Below, piece after piece: positions 1 through 10,457 of a stretch of 64,000 nucleotides of DNA. Both the position numbers and the translations under genes were made by a program. The notes beneath the pieces are model-generated. The model saw nothing but the letters and a program-made list of their open reading frames with translations. It was not told the DNA's origin and did not search any database. Source of the DNA: Bacteroidia bacterium (GTDB lineage: Bacteria; Bacteroidota; Bacteroidia; Flavobacteriales; Flavobacteriaceae); assembly GCA_030431695.1 (NCBI GenBank), contig JAUIIU010000002.1, positions 57,309 through 121,308 on the forward strand. The letters are read 5' to 3'. Within the stretch, counting starts at the first letter, position 1. The number at the start of each line of letters is the position of its first letter.

Positions 1-147
1 GGCCTTTTTCGCAGTTTTCGACTTATGCGCCATGCGTTTCAATTCAAGTAAACGTTCCAAAGGTGCCATTTCCATGTGGGATCGCTCACCCGGAAGCGGC
101 ATTTTTTTTATTTTTACGATCGCAGACCTGAATGATGAAAATTCCAT
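1..147 (-). CDS. CoA pyrophosphatase / NUDIX hydrolase, N-terminal part only (runs off left edge)
   Basis: Minus-strand reading gives MEFSSFRSAIVKIKKMPLPGERSHMEMAPLERLLELKRMAHKSKTAKKA; the PLPGExSHxxMAPLER stretch is typical of CoA pyrophosphatase N-termini. Confidence 0.6.
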   Translation of the reverse strand, partial: MEFSSFRSAIVKIKKMPLPGERSHMEMAPLERLLELKRMAHKSKTAKKA

Positions 148-890
148 TTATGAGATATCCCTGGATTTTATATCTATCACTTTTTTTCCTGTTGAATGGA
201 GCCTGTGAAGATAGCAAAAAGACGGTTGTTGAAAAAACGAACACAGCGGTAGAATCGATAAAAATTCCCGATACAACTATCGTTGAACCCGAGATTGACA
301 AGCAGGAAACAGATGGGGTCACAAATCCCGACTTCGAGAAAATCACTAACGAAAATGTAGTGGAATTCCTTACGGCCTATGGAAAGGAAAACCCGGAAAC
401 CAGGGTGAGGATCACCACTACCCATGGTAATATCGACATTGAATTGTACAAGGACACCCCCCTGCACAGGGCGAATTTTATCTACCTTGTTAAGCAGAAG
501 TACTTCTACGGAACCTTCTTCCACAGGGTTGTTCCCAATTTTATCATCCAGGCGGGTAACAGCGACAACCGCACTACCACGAAAAAAAGGGCGCAAATCG
601 GGAAGGATTATCTGCTGCCGGCAGAATTGGAAAACGGTCGTATTCATCAGTTCGGGACGGTTTCAGGGGCTAAGGAATACAGGGAGAATCCCGATAAGCG
701 TACCGCGCCTTTCGAATTCTTCATTTTCCTGGGTCCGAAATCGGCAACCGGGCACCTCAACGGTAATTACACCATCTTCGGGCGTGTGACCAGTGGAATG
801 GATGTAGTGAAAAAGATCGCTGATTTGCCTGCGGATGACGGCGACTGGCCCCTGGAGAACATCTATATCGACGCAGAGATCATTGATTGA
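132..890 (+). CDS. peptidylprolyl isomerase, cyclophilin type, probable lipoprotein (start may be 150)
   Basis: FFHRVVPNFIIQAGNSD / GxVSGAKEYRENPDKRTAPFEFFI cyclophilin motifs; N-terminal signal LFFLLNGAC. Confidence 0.9.
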   Translation: MMKIPFMRYPWILYLSLFFLLNGACEDSKKTVVEKTNTAVESIKIPDTTIVEPEIDKQETDGVTNPDFEKITNENVVEFLTAYGKENPETRVRITTTHGNIDIELYKDTPLHRANFIYLVKQKYFYGTFFHRVVPNFIIQAGNSDNRTTTKKRAQIGKDYLLPAELENGRIHQFGTVSGAKEYRENPDKRTAPFEFFIFLGPKSATGHLNGNYTIFGRVTSGMDVVKKIADLPADDGDWPLENIYIDAEIID

Positions 891-1500
891 GTTCTTCCCT
901 GGAGTAAATATTGGGTAAGGACCATTTAAACCATACTGCCAGCAATCGGATCGTCATCACCACAACCCCCGAGGCAATAGCTACAAGGTCGATCGGCAAA
1001 CCAGCCATCCGGAGAAGGTAGTACATAGAACCACCCACAATACAAGCTGTGGCATAGATCTCCTTTCTGAAAATTACAGGGATCTCATTGCACAACAGGT
1101 CGCGTATCACACCACCAAAACTCGCGGTAATCGTTCCCAGGGCAACGCATACCAGGAACGGGAATTCCGCTTCAAAACCTTTTTGGACGCCCACAACGGT
1201 ATATAGCGCAATCCCAATGGTATCAAATAAAAACAGGGACCGCCGCAGATAGCCTAATTTTTTTCTGAAGATAAGGGCAAAGACGGCTGCACCGGCAATC
1301 ACGTAAACAAAGGTGAGATCACGCATCCAGGTAATCGGGGCCTGAATAAGAATATCGCGTAGTGTACCGCCGCCAGCAGCGGTGACGAAGGCAATGATAA
1401 AGATCCCGAAAAGATCCATCCGTTTCTTGAAAGCCGTAAGTACGCCGGAAATGGCAAAAGCTATCGTTCCCAAAAGATCCAGTACGAGAGAGAGTTCCAT
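880..1500 (-). CDS. trimeric intracellular cation channel family protein (TRIC/YadS, UPF0126)
   Basis: Two glycine-rich repeats GTIAFAISG..TAAGGGTLRD and GVQKG..TASFGGVIRDLLCNEIP. Confidence 0.88.
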   Translation of the reverse strand: MELSLVLDLLGTIAFAISGVLTAFKKRMDLFGIFIIAFVTAAGGGTLRDILIQAPITWMRDLTFVYVIAGAAVFALIFRKKLGYLRRSLFLFDTIGIALYTVVGVQKGFEAEFPFLVCVALGTITASFGGVIRDLLCNEIPVIFRKEIYATACIVGGSMYYLLRMAGLPIDLVAIASGVVVMTIRLLAVWFKWSLPNIYSREELNQ

Positions 1501-2213
1501 TACTGCTGGGTGTAATAATTGTAATCCTGGATCACCTTGTTCACAAACGCCATGGGCGTACCTTCATATTTGATCTCCATCACATCCGAGACCTTAGCGG
1601 CCAGTGTAAGGATGATGTTATGGTTGCCATTGTACTTGGCTTCATCAAAAACCGATTTGATCGTCTGCATCTCGGTGTCGGAGAAAACCGTTACCTGGGG
1701 GTACAACGGCTGGTAGTCCTCCGGTATGTCCACAAGAATAGTTTGTGAAAGGAACATGGATGGTTTTTCACTAATTACCGTGGTCTGGGCTGCAATATCA
1801 CCCAGGCGTTGTCCCTTACCGTTAAAAAGAATCACCACAAGCGCCACAGCCCCGCTCGCGAGACTGATGTCGATAAGTCGTAGCAGCCACCTCAATAGGT
1901 AATTGGAGAATGCAGGCTTGGATCCGTCTATCTTCACCACGCGGATCTTCATTAGTCGCTTTCCCGGACTCTGACCGTTCCAGAACGCTTCGAACAATAG
2001 ATGGTACAACATCACCGGGAGACCGATCGTCATGATCACAATGAATATGTAATCATCACTCAGGTCCATCCATGAGAACAGTATGATCATCAGGAACAAA
2101 TAGATGCCCAACAGAATGCTGTCCACCAGGTAAGCAAGAATGCGATCACCCACACCGGCCACGTTCTGAACAATGTTCACATTTTGGGCTGTTTCTATTT
2201 GAAAATTATCCAT
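1500..2213 (-). CDS. RDD family membrane protein
   Basis: GDRILAYLVDSILL...GQSPGKRLMKIRVV RDD signature. Confidence 0.85.
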   Translation of the reverse strand: MDNFQIETAQNVNIVQNVAGVGDRILAYLVDSILLGIYLFLMIILFSWMDLSDDYIFIVIMTIGLPVMLYHLLFEAFWNGQSPGKRLMKIRVVKIDGSKPAFSNYLLRWLLRLIDISLASGAVALVVILFNGKGQRLGDIAAQTTVISEKPSMFLSQTILVDIPEDYQPLYPQVTVFSDTEMQTIKSVFDEAKYNGNHNIILTLAAKVSDVMEIKYEGTPMAFVNKVIQDYNYYTQQ

Positions 2214-2250
2214 TAAAACTGTTTCTTTGAAAATAAACTACGAAGGTACG

Positions 2251-3222
2251 ATGCGTGAAGCGGCATTTGCAAAGCAAAATAAAGATAAATGGCTAAAATT
2301 TGAAAATGTTCTTCGGAATAACGTGCGAATATCCCCGGACGAATTAAGCGCCCTTTATGTTGAGATCACAGATCACCTCAGTTATGCTCAGACCTTTTAC
2401 CCGAACAGCAATACTCTCAAATACCTGAACGGGCTATCAGTACTGGCCCATCAGAAGATATACAAGACGAAACGAGAGAACAGGTCCAGGTTCATCACTT
2501 TCTACACCAGGGAATTTCCGTTGTTCTTTTCCCAATATCAAAGACAACTGCTGATATCCTTCCTCACCTTTGCGATCTTTGCCCTGGTAGGAGCCTATTC
2601 TTCTGCAACGGATGGTGATTTTGTACGACTTATCCTTGGAGATGCCTATGTGAACATGACTTTGGAGAATATAGACAAGGGGGATCCCATGGCCGTGTAT
2701 AAGAAGATGGGTGAGATGAACATGTTTCTCGGGATCACCATAAACAATATTCGGGTTGCGCTGCTGGCCTTTGGATTTGGTATCTTCTTTTCGCTAGGTA
2801 CCTTGTATATCATGATGCGAAACGCCATCATGTTAGGGTCCTTTCAGTATTTTTTCTACGACCAGGGAATGCTTTGGGAAAGTGCTCGTACGATCTGGAT
2901 CCATGGAACCATCGAGATATCGGTGATCATTGTAGCCGGTGCCGCCGGACTGGTTTTTGGTAACGGAATCCTGTTTCCCGGGACCTATAGCAGGTTGCAG
3001 TCCTTTGTGCGAGGCGCAAAGGCCGGGTTGAAGATCGTGATCAGTACGGTTCCATTTTTCATCATTGCCGGATTCCTGGAAGGATTTGTGACAAGGCACA
3101 CGGAAATGCCCGATTGGCTTGCTATACTTATAATTTCAGGTTCGCTCGGCCTCATAATCTATTACTACGTTATTTACCCCATAAAACTCAAACGAAGACA
3201 TGAACGAGTTCATTCAGTTTAA
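2251..3222 (+). CDS. stage II sporulation protein M (SpoIIM)-like membrane protein
   Basis: MREAAFAKQNKDKW start, SpoIIM-like TM pattern, HGTIEISVIIVAGAAG; ORF track start 2227 is TTG, ATG at 2251 preferred. Confidence 0.82.
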   Translation: MREAAFAKQNKDKWLKFENVLRNNVRISPDELSALYVEITDHLSYAQTFYPNSNTLKYLNGLSVLAHQKIYKTKRENRSRFITFYTREFPLFFSQYQRQLLISFLTFAIFALVGAYSSATDGDFVRLILGDAYVNMTLENIDKGDPMAVYKKMGEMNMFLGITINNIRVALLAFGFGIFFSLGTLYIMMRNAIMLGSFQYFFYDQGMLWESARTIWIHGTIEISVIIVAGAAGLVFGNGILFPGTYSRLQSFVRGAKAGLKIVISTVPFFIIAGFLEGFVTRHTEMPDWLAILIISGSLGLIIYYYVIYPIKLKRRHERVHSV

Positions 3223-4072
3223 AAAAAGCAGGGAACTTGGAAAGATCATTACCGACATTTTCAAATTCCTACGTTATAACTATAAGGTTCTCTTCGGACT
3301 GATACTCAGGATCGCGGGACCCGCACTTATCCTTATGGTCGTTGCTTACGTCTATTACATGGAATCGTCCATGAGCATCTTCGACCCCTATAACACTCCA
3401 GGCGATTTTGGTGATGGGTTTGCATCATTGTTCCTTTCGCTCTTCGTGCTGTTGCTGGCAGCGGCACTTTACTTTGCACTCTTGTACGGGACCGTCTTAT
3501 CGGCGATCAGATCCTATGTTAACAACAATGGCACCATAGACAGGAAAGAGGTTTCACAGGGGGTGCGGGAGCATTTCTGGGGACTACTCGGTATGAGTAT
3601 CCTGAACGGTCTCATAGTTGGTGTGGGGCTTGTATTCTGCATTGCACCGGGTATATATCTGGGTGTTGTAGTGATCACAACTTACATGATCATGGTTTTT
3701 GAAAAAAGAAGTGTTACGGATTCCATCAGTTACAGCTTTGAGTTGATCAAAGGTTATTGGTGGACGACCTTCGCCACACTGATCGTGATCTACATAATTT
3801 ACTATATCGTGTCCATGATCTTCCAGGTTCCACAGTATATTTACTTTTTTACCAAGGAATTTACCACAAACCGAACCTATACCGGGGGAGATCTTTCGGA
3901 TGCATTCGACTGGGTTGATATTACATTGAGTTCCATAGGTCTTGTAGCACAGTACCTATTGCAGACCTTCATGGTAATCGCATCGGCATTTATTTATTTC
4001 GATCTGAACGAAAGGAAGAATTTTACGGGAACCATAGAAACCATAGATTCGCTGGGCAAGCGAGAAGAGTAA
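3200..4072 (+). CDS. multi-TM membrane protein of the SpoIIM/MoxR operon
   Basis: Co-directional, overlaps neighbours, many TM segments. Confidence 0.7.
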   Translation: MNEFIQFKKSRELGKIITDIFKFLRYNYKVLFGLILRIAGPALILMVVAYVYYMESSMSIFDPYNTPGDFGDGFASLFLSLFVLLLAAALYFALLYGTVLSAIRSYVNNNGTIDRKEVSQGVREHFWGLLGMSILNGLIVGVGLVFCIAPGIYLGVVVITTYMIMVFEKRSVTDSISYSFELIKGYWWTTFATLIVIYIIYYIVSMIFQVPQYIYFFTKEFTTNRTYTGGDLSDAFDWVDITLSSIGLVAQYLLQTFMVIASAFIYFDLNERKNFTGTIETIDSLGKREE

Positions 4073-4833
4073 TGATGCGGATTCTGCTGTTCATTTTTAT
4101 ATTTATTTCTTTTTCTTCGGAATTGTTTTCCCAGGATACACTACAGGGTACACCTCCGCTCGTAGTGGAATACGACAGGAATCCGGACCTAAGCCCTTTG
4201 GATCTCGATGAATCCATCATCGAAGATCTGAAGTCGGATGAAGATTTCGACTACACCGAATTGGAAGAGTCTGTTAGTCTTTTCGAAAAGTTCATGCGTT
4301 GGCTTGGAGACCTCTGGGACAGTTTCTGGAGATGGCTGCTGGGCGATTATGAGGCGCATGGTTTACTCGCATTCCTCATCCGAATACTTCCTTATATCAT
4401 AATAGCGGGGATCGTGATCTTCGTTATCTGGTTATTCTACAGGTTGAATCCCGGCGCAAGGTTGCTGAAATCCAAAGAGAAACCAGAGGTTTTCTTTACG
4501 GAGGAGGAAGAGATCATAAAATCGAGGAACATCAGTGAGCTGATCCAAAAAGCCCTGGAGGAGAAAAATTACAGGCTCGCCATACGATATTATTACTTGT
4601 TGGTTCTGAAGAAGCTCAGTTCGGCGGAGATCATCCACTACGAATTCGATAAGACCAACCGTGAGTACGTTTCTGAGATCGCCTCGACAGATATCAGTAA
4701 CCGCTTCAGTAATGTGACAAATATTTACGACTATATCTGGTACGGGAACTTCGACCTGTCCGAATCCGATTTCGGGATCGCTCAGAAATCATTTAAATCT
4801 CTTGTGAACCAAATACCCGGAGGCGATGAGTAG
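4072..4833 (+). CDS. DUF4129 domain-containing protein
   Basis: TM segment plus C-terminal KALEEKNYRLAIRYYYLLVLKKL...WYGNFDLSESDF typical of DUF4129; operon context. Confidence 0.78.
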   Translation: MMRILLFIFIFISFSSELFSQDTLQGTPPLVVEYDRNPDLSPLDLDESIIEDLKSDEDFDYTELEESVSLFEKFMRWLGDLWDSFWRWLLGDYEAHGLLAFLIRILPYIIIAGIVIFVIWLFYRLNPGARLLKSKEKPEVFFTEEEEIIKSRNISELIQKALEEKNYRLAIRYYYLLVLKKLSSAEIIHYEFDKTNREYVSEIASTDISNRFSNVTNIYDYIWYGNFDLSESDFGIAQKSFKSLVNQIPGGDE

Positions 4834-6043
4834 ATTTCAGAAATTAGTATTTCTCGGACTCGTGATCATTGTCGGGTCATTGGTGTATCTGGAAGCGTCC
4901 AAACCTGAGCCGGTGAACTGGTTTCCTAGTTATACCACTTCAGACAAGATACCATTGGGAACTTATGTGTTAGACCAGTTGTTGGAAGATAAGCTCGATG
5001 AGAATTACCTAAAGGTCAATATTCCGCCCTTCGAACAATTGAGGGATTCGAATTTTTCCGGGAATTACTTCTTTGTGAACAATTCCATCGATTTTGACCG
5101 TGCTGAAGTGGATAAATTACTGGACTGGGCCAGTCGGGGAAATACGGTTTTCGTTTCAGCGAATTATCACAGCTACGAACTGATGGACACACTCAAGATC
5201 GAAATGCGCAACGACTGGGTGGCTGGTAACCTGGGCTCTGAACCGCTTCTGAACCTCAGCAATCCTAAACTCAGGGCGAAGGATCCCTATCATATCCAGC
5301 GCGATTTCGACGTGCGGTATTTCGAAGCCATTGATACCTTGAACCAGGTGGTGTTGGGGGAAAGTCAGTTGTATACAGATACCCTGGCCATGACCGATCC
5401 CAAAGTGAACTTTATAAAAGCACCAATTGGAAAAGGTGCTATTTTCCTGCATGCGCAACCGGAGATCTTCTCGAACTATTTCCTTCTTTGGGAAGAACAT
5501 GCCGAACATACTGAAAACGTGCTTTCCTATGTTCAGAATGGAAAACCATTCTACTACGACAATTACTATAAGTCCGGAAAACCTATTAATCTTTCACCCC
5601 TGTACATCCTCCTGGGCAACAAATACCTCAAATGGTCGTATTATTTCGTATTGATCGGGGCCTTGCTGTATGTACTTTTTGAAGGAAAACGAAAACAACG
5701 GAAGATCCCGATTGTGAAACCACTTCGGAACCAGACCTTCGAATACACGCGAACCATAGCGGGGATGTATCTGGACCGAAGGGAATTCCACGATGTTGCC
5801 AGGAAGCAGATAGCATTATTTATGGACCATGTTCGTACACAGTACCGTGTTCCAACCAATAATATCAACAGCAGGTTCTTCAATACAGTAGCGGCACGAA
5901 GCGGTAATACCTTCGAAGAGACAAGAGAACTATTCATATACCTGGAACAGATAGAGAACAAACCCGAGATCTCCAGGCAGGAGCTCAGGGAATTACACAA
6001 TAAAATTGAATCATTTAAACAGCAGATAGATGGAAAATCCTGA
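4826..6043 (+). CDS. DUF4350 domain-containing protein
   Basis: Position between DUF4129 and MoxR; extracytoplasmic GATase-like N-domain and C-terminal TM. Confidence 0.75.
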   Translation: MSRFQKLVFLGLVIIVGSLVYLEASKPEPVNWFPSYTTSDKIPLGTYVLDQLLEDKLDENYLKVNIPPFEQLRDSNFSGNYFFVNNSIDFDRAEVDKLLDWASRGNTVFVSANYHSYELMDTLKIEMRNDWVAGNLGSEPLLNLSNPKLRAKDPYHIQRDFDVRYFEAIDTLNQVVLGESQLYTDTLAMTDPKVNFIKAPIGKGAIFLHAQPEIFSNYFLLWEEHAEHTENVLSYVQNGKPFYYDNYYKSGKPINLSPLYILLGNKYLKWSYYFVLIGALLYVLFEGKRKQRKIPIVKPLRNQTFEYTRTIAGMYLDRREFHDVARKQIALFMDHVRTQYRVPTNNINSRFFNTVAARSGNTFEETRELFIYLEQIENKPEISRQELRELHNKIESFKQQIDGKS

Positions 6044-7028
6044 AGAAACCAACGAAGAACTTCATTTCAACAACAGAATCCCACTGGATGAACTGAAGAA
6101 CGCCGTTTCACAGATCAAAGAACAACTCAATAAGGTGATCATAGGCCAGGAGGAGTTCATAGAACTTCTCATCGTGAGTTTACTGGCAAATGGCCATGTA
6201 CTTATCGAAGGAGTTCCCGGTATCGCCAAGACCATTACGGCCAAATTGTTCGCCAAAACCCTGAAAACGGATTTCAGCAGGATACAATTCACACCAGACC
6301 TCATGCCCAGTGATGTCCTGGGAACTTCGGTATTAAACATGAAGCAGAGTGAATTCGAATTTAAAAAAGGTCCGATTTTCAGCAATATCATCCTTATCGA
6401 CGAGATCAACAGGGCTCCTGCAAAAACACAGGCGGCATTGTTCGAAGTGATGGAAGAACGGCAGATCACCATGGATGGTATCAGGTACGATATGGAGTAC
6501 CCCTTCATGGTGTTGGCCACGCAAAACCCGGTCGAGCAGGAAGGCACCTATCCCCTTCCGGAGGCTCAGCTGGACCGTTTCCTGTTTAAGATCAAAGTAG
6601 GCTACCCCAGCCTTGATAATGAGGTGGACATTCTGAAGTCACATCACGAACGAAAACTAACCGCTCCCGAATCCCTGATCTCCGGAGTTTTGACACCGGA
6701 ATCCCTCAGGACATTCAGGGAACTGGTGCAAAGTGTGCTCATAGAGGACAAGATATTCTCCTATATCGCACAGATGGTGGACAAGACCAGGAATCACCCA
6801 CATCTTTATTTAGGAGGTTCCCCACGGGCTTCCATCGCCATTATGAACGCTTCCAAAGCCTTCGCAGCGATGAACGGACGCGATTTCGTGACCCCGGATG
6901 ATGTAAAACGGGCGTTAGCGCCTGTGCTGCGTCACAGGATCATACTCTCCCCGGAACGGGAAATGGAAGGTATGGCACCTGAGGCAGTGATCGATATGAT
7001 ATCACAATCCATTGAAATTCCCAGATAG
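6030..7028 (+). CDS. MoxR family AAA+ ATPase
   Basis: GVPGIAKTITAK Walker A, ILIDEINRAPAKTQAALFEVMEERQ Walker B, LATQNPVEQEGTYPLPEAQLDRF. Confidence 0.95.
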   Translation: MENPEETNEELHFNNRIPLDELKNAVSQIKEQLNKVIIGQEEFIELLIVSLLANGHVLIEGVPGIAKTITAKLFAKTLKTDFSRIQFTPDLMPSDVLGTSVLNMKQSEFEFKKGPIFSNIILIDEINRAPAKTQAALFEVMEERQITMDGIRYDMEYPFMVLATQNPVEQEGTYPLPEAQLDRFLFKIKVGYPSLDNEVDILKSHHERKLTAPESLISGVLTPESLRTFRELVQSVLIEDKIFSYIAQMVDKTRNHPHLYLGGSPRASIAIMNASKAFAAMNGRDFVTPDDVKRALAPVLRHRIILSPEREMEGMAPEAVIDMISQSIEIPR

Positions 7029-8359
7029 TGTTTAAATTCCTGAAATCCCTATACCTGAGTAAGAGGTTCTTCTATGTGATCTCCGGGATCGTTTTGTTGT
7101 TCCTGGTGTCCTACTGGATCAGGCCGCTCTACGGTATTGTTTGGTTACTGGTTCTCGGGCTTGTACTCCTACTCCTCATGGAGATCAGCATGATCTACAG
7201 TGGAAAGGGATTAGAAGGAAACAGGTTGCTTCCGGAGAAGTTCTCAAACAGCGACCTTAATGATGTGATCGTGCAGCTGCGCAATCGCTATCGCTTCACG
7301 GTCCGGGTAGATATTATCGACGAGCTCCCGGTACAATTTCAGAAACGTGACTTCTTAAGGAAGGCAAAGATCCCCGGGAAGCATAGTCAGACGCTGGAGT
7401 ATATGGTGCGTCCCGTGGACAGGGGCGAGTATACCTTCGGAAACCTGAATTGTTATGTGAGTTCGCTAATCGGACTGGTAAGGAGGCGATATACCTTCGA
7501 CAAGGAACAGATGGTCAAGGTGTATCCTTCGTTCATACAGATGAAGAAATACGATTTCATGGCGATCGACCATCGCTTGTCCTATGCCGGTTTGAAAAAG
7601 ATCCGGCGAATCGGGCACACTATGGAATTCGAACAGATCAAGGAATACGTAGTTGGTGATGATGTTCGTACTGTAAACTGGAAGGCTACTGCCAAGCACG
7701 CCCAACTGATGGTAAACCAGTACCAGGACGAAAAGATGCAACCGGTCTATTCGATAATCGATACGAGTAGGATCATGAAAATGCCGTTCAATGAACTAAA
7801 ACTAGTTGATTACGCAATTAACAGTTCTCTGGCATTTTCAAATATCGCTCTGAAAAAAGGCGATAAGGTGGGAGTCCTTGATTTTTCGAATAAGATCGGA
7901 AACTTCATACCGGCAAAGGCCAAAAAGACCCATCTGAACAACATACTCGAAAGTCTTTACAATGTAGATACGCGTTTCCTTGATGCAAGTTTCGGAAAGT
8001 TACAGGCCTTTGTAAAACAACAGATCACCCAAAGGAGTCTACTGATGCTTTACACCAATTTTGAGCATATCTCCTCACTACATCGACAGATGCATTACCT
8101 GCAGGCCATTGCGAAAAAACACGTACTTGTTGTCGTATTCTTTGAGAATACCGAATTAAAGGAATTGGTTTCGGATGAGGCCGAAAGTATCCCGGAGATC
8201 GTGGATCAGACCATTGCGAGGCAATTCGAATTCGACAAGAAGGTAATGGTGCTGGAACTTCAGCAAAGAGGAATTCAAACCGTCCTTACCCCTCCGGAGG
8301 ACCTCACAGTTAACACCATCAACAAATACCTGGAGATCAAGGCCAGGGGATTACTTTAG
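7028..8359 (+). CDS. DUF58 domain-containing protein
   Basis: GTG start adjacent to moxR stop; EYVVGDDVRTVNWKATAK DUF58 signature. Confidence 0.93.
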   Translation: MFKFLKSLYLSKRFFYVISGIVLLFLVSYWIRPLYGIVWLLVLGLVLLLLMEISMIYSGKGLEGNRLLPEKFSNSDLNDVIVQLRNRYRFTVRVDIIDELPVQFQKRDFLRKAKIPGKHSQTLEYMVRPVDRGEYTFGNLNCYVSSLIGLVRRRYTFDKEQMVKVYPSFIQMKKYDFMAIDHRLSYAGLKKIRRIGHTMEFEQIKEYVVGDDVRTVNWKATAKHAQLMVNQYQDEKMQPVYSIIDTSRIMKMPFNELKLVDYAINSSLAFSNIALKKGDKVGVLDFSNKIGNFIPAKAKKTHLNNILESLYNVDTRFLDASFGKLQAFVKQQITQRSLLMLYTNFEHISSLHRQMHYLQAIAKKHVLVVVFFENTELKELVSDEAESIPEIVDQTIARQFEFDKKVMVLELQQRGIQTVLTPPEDLTVNTINKYLEIKARGLL

Positions 8360-8395
8360 AAGTAACAAAATCCGGGTTGATTCGTCGTTTATTCA

Positions 8396-8830
8396 ATGGC
8401 GCTTACCGATTTAGCAGAAAAAATCCGTTCGTACCGAATCTTCAGGATCTTTTATTGGTTTCTGAAGATCAGTATGGGTCTGGCCTTTATCACTTCTGGG
8501 ATCCGTAAACTACCTGGTATTAAATTCACCCAACTCCCTGTCGAAAATCCAGTAGGCCTGTTCTTCGAAGGAATGTACGTTACAGGCTTCTACTGGAATT
8601 TCATTGGGTATTACCAGATCCTCACTGGACTGTTACTGATGACACCCTGGCTAAAACGGTTGAGCCCCTTACTGATACTACCTGTAACCTTTAATATCTG
8701 GCTGGTATCCCTTTCACTTGAGATGAGGGGAACACCGGTGATCACCAGTTTGATGTTACTGGCAAATCTCTTCCTGATCTTCTGGCACATCCGGTCCTAC
8801 TCAGGTATTTTCTCCGTGAGAGGTTCTTAA
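8396..8830 (+). CDS. DoxX-like membrane protein
   Basis: Four-TM protein, FYWFLKISMGLAFITSGIRKLPG..YVTGFYWNFIGYYQILTGLLL. Confidence 0.65.
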   Translation: MALTDLAEKIRSYRIFRIFYWFLKISMGLAFITSGIRKLPGIKFTQLPVENPVGLFFEGMYVTGFYWNFIGYYQILTGLLLMTPWLKRLSPLLILPVTFNIWLVSLSLEMRGTPVITSLMLLANLFLIFWHIRSYSGIFSVRGS

Positions 8831-8940
8831 AATACAGTTCGGTATGGAATTCCTACAGTTGGGTAGAATCCTTTATGCCTTCTGCCTACGGTTACTGACA
8901 TTTGAAGTGTCAATTAATAAATCACTTTAATTCAGTAACC

Positions 8941-9381
8941 ATGAAAACGATATTTTTAAGCATCACTATTCTACTAAGCAGCCTTATCCTGAAAGCGCAG
9001 GACAATGTAACAGACTACGATTCGGAAGCTGCTATTACAACTACGATCACAGTGACCGTTCCGGTGAAGAGTAACGACGGTACGGTTATTTTCGGTCTGT
9101 TCACAGAAGAGAACTTTCTCCAGGCGCCAGTAGTTGGATTGGAGTCCGAGATCGTAGACGGAAAAGCTACTGCTACCTTTGAAGATGTAGCAGCCGGAAC
9201 CTATGCGATCACCCTGTTCCACGACAAGAACGGAAACAAACAAATGGATTTTGAAACCAACGGTATGCCTATCGAAATGTACGGTGTATCGAATAATGTG
9301 ATGAGCATGGGGCCACCACAATGGAAGGACGCAAAATTCGAAGTGAACGGAGAACCTATCAATTTGGAGATCATAATGTAA
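8941..9381 (+). CDS. DUF2141 domain-containing secreted protein
   Basis: AAGTYAITLFHDKNGNKQMDFETNGMPIEMYGVSNN motif; signal peptide from ATG 8941. Confidence 0.85.
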   Translation: MKTIFLSITILLSSLILKAQDNVTDYDSEAAITTTITVTVPVKSNDGTVIFGLFTEENFLQAPVVGLESEIVDGKATATFEDVAAGTYAITLFHDKNGNKQMDFETNGMPIEMYGVSNNVMSMGPPQWKDAKFEVNGEPINLEIIM

Positions 9382-9400
9382 GCCAAGCCTTACCAAGAAA

Positions 9401-9427
9401 ACCGCCACATAGTTGGCGGTTTTTTTA
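9401..9427 (+). terminator. intrinsic terminator after DUF2141 gene
   Basis: aaCCGCCAcatagtTGGCGGttttttt. Confidence 0.85.
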
Positions 9428-9484
9428 TAACTTTTTTATAATAGTTTTTACGTATAAAATAGTAATTTTACATAAATTTTATAT

Positions 9485-10420
9485 ATGACCATCACTCAAT
9501 TAAAATATGTTCTCGCGGTTGCGGAGCACAAGAATTTTACGAAAGCTGCAGAAAAGACTTTTGTGACCCAGCCTACATTGAGTATGCAGATCCAGAAGCT
9601 TGAGGAGGAACTGGACATTCAGATATTCGACCGAACGAAAAAGCCCATTGAGCTCACTTCAGTGGGAAACAAGATCGTGAACCAGGCGAGAAACATCGTA
9701 AACGAAGCGGATCGTATGCAGGATGTGGTTGACCAGGAAAAAGGATTTATTGGCGGAGAATTCAAAATAGGGATCATTCCTACAGTTATGCCGACACTGT
9801 TGCCTATGTTCCTTCGGAATTTCACCAACAAATTCCCTAAGGTTCAGCTAAAAATAGAAGAACTCACTACAGACGAGATCATCTCTAAGATCACAGATGG
9901 CCACCTGGACGCCGCCATTGCTGCAACACCATTGTATAATGAAAAGATCAAAGAACGGGTGTTGTACTACGAACCTTTTGTAGGCTATATTCCACCGAGT
10001 CACAGGCTGGCCCAGAAGAAACAGATAGAACGAAGCGATCTCGATATTGACGATATCCTCTTACTCGAAGACGGACATTGCTTTCGAGACGGGGTCATCA
10101 ACCTCTGCCAGTCGGCAAAACTAAGTGGAAGCGATCGTTTCCAGTTGGAAAGCGGAAGTTTTGAGACGCTTATCAAACTTTCAAATGAGGGGATGGGAAT
10201 GACCCTCCTGCCCTACCTGCATACCATTGACGTAAGCGACGATATGAAATCGAACCTAAGGTATTTCACGGATCCACCGCCAGCCAGGGAAGTTAGTATC
10301 ATCTATAGCAAAAGTGAGCTCAAAATGCAGATCATAGATGCGCTGTACGACCTGATCGCAGCCATTGTTCGCGGAGCAATAGCCTTCCAGGACGTGAAGA
10401 TCATATCACCTACTAAATAG
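9485..10420 (+). CDS. oxyR: LysR family regulator, OxyR-like hydrogen-peroxide-inducible activator
   Basis: N-terminal LysR HTH; LEDGHCFRDGVINLC corresponds to the OxyR redox Cys region. Confidence 0.85.
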   Translation: MTITQLKYVLAVAEHKNFTKAAEKTFVTQPTLSMQIQKLEEELDIQIFDRTKKPIELTSVGNKIVNQARNIVNEADRMQDVVDQEKGFIGGEFKIGIIPTVMPTLLPMFLRNFTNKFPKVQLKIEELTTDEIISKITDGHLDAAIAATPLYNEKIKERVLYYEPFVGYIPPSHRLAQKKQIERSDLDIDDILLLEDGHCFRDGVINLCQSAKLSGSDRFQLESGSFETLIKLSNEGMGMTLLPYLHTIDVSDDMKSNLRYFTDPPPAREVSIIYSKSELKMQIIDALYDLIAAIVRGAIAFQDVKIISPTK

Positions 10421-10429
10421 AGAAAACGA

Positions 10430-10457
10430 AAAGTCCCGCATATCAGCGGGACTTTTT
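10430..10457 (+). terminator. intrinsic terminator after oxyR-like gene
   Basis: aaaGTCCCGCatatcaGCGGGACttttttat. Confidence 0.85.

Noticed and set aside
5594-6000. Other antisense ORFs in the track (for example 5641..6000, 6062..6547, 47602..48411, 54657..54950)
   Set aside because: Lie opposite strongly supported genes with no recognisable motifs; mirror-frame artefacts.
8854-8940. 28-aa ORF MEFLQLGRILYAFCLRLLTFEVSINKSL as a gene remnant, and TGACA-N7-TGTCA as a regulon box
   Set aside because: Too short to support a family call; the inverted repeat has the wrong spacer and no -7 element at 29.5 bp.
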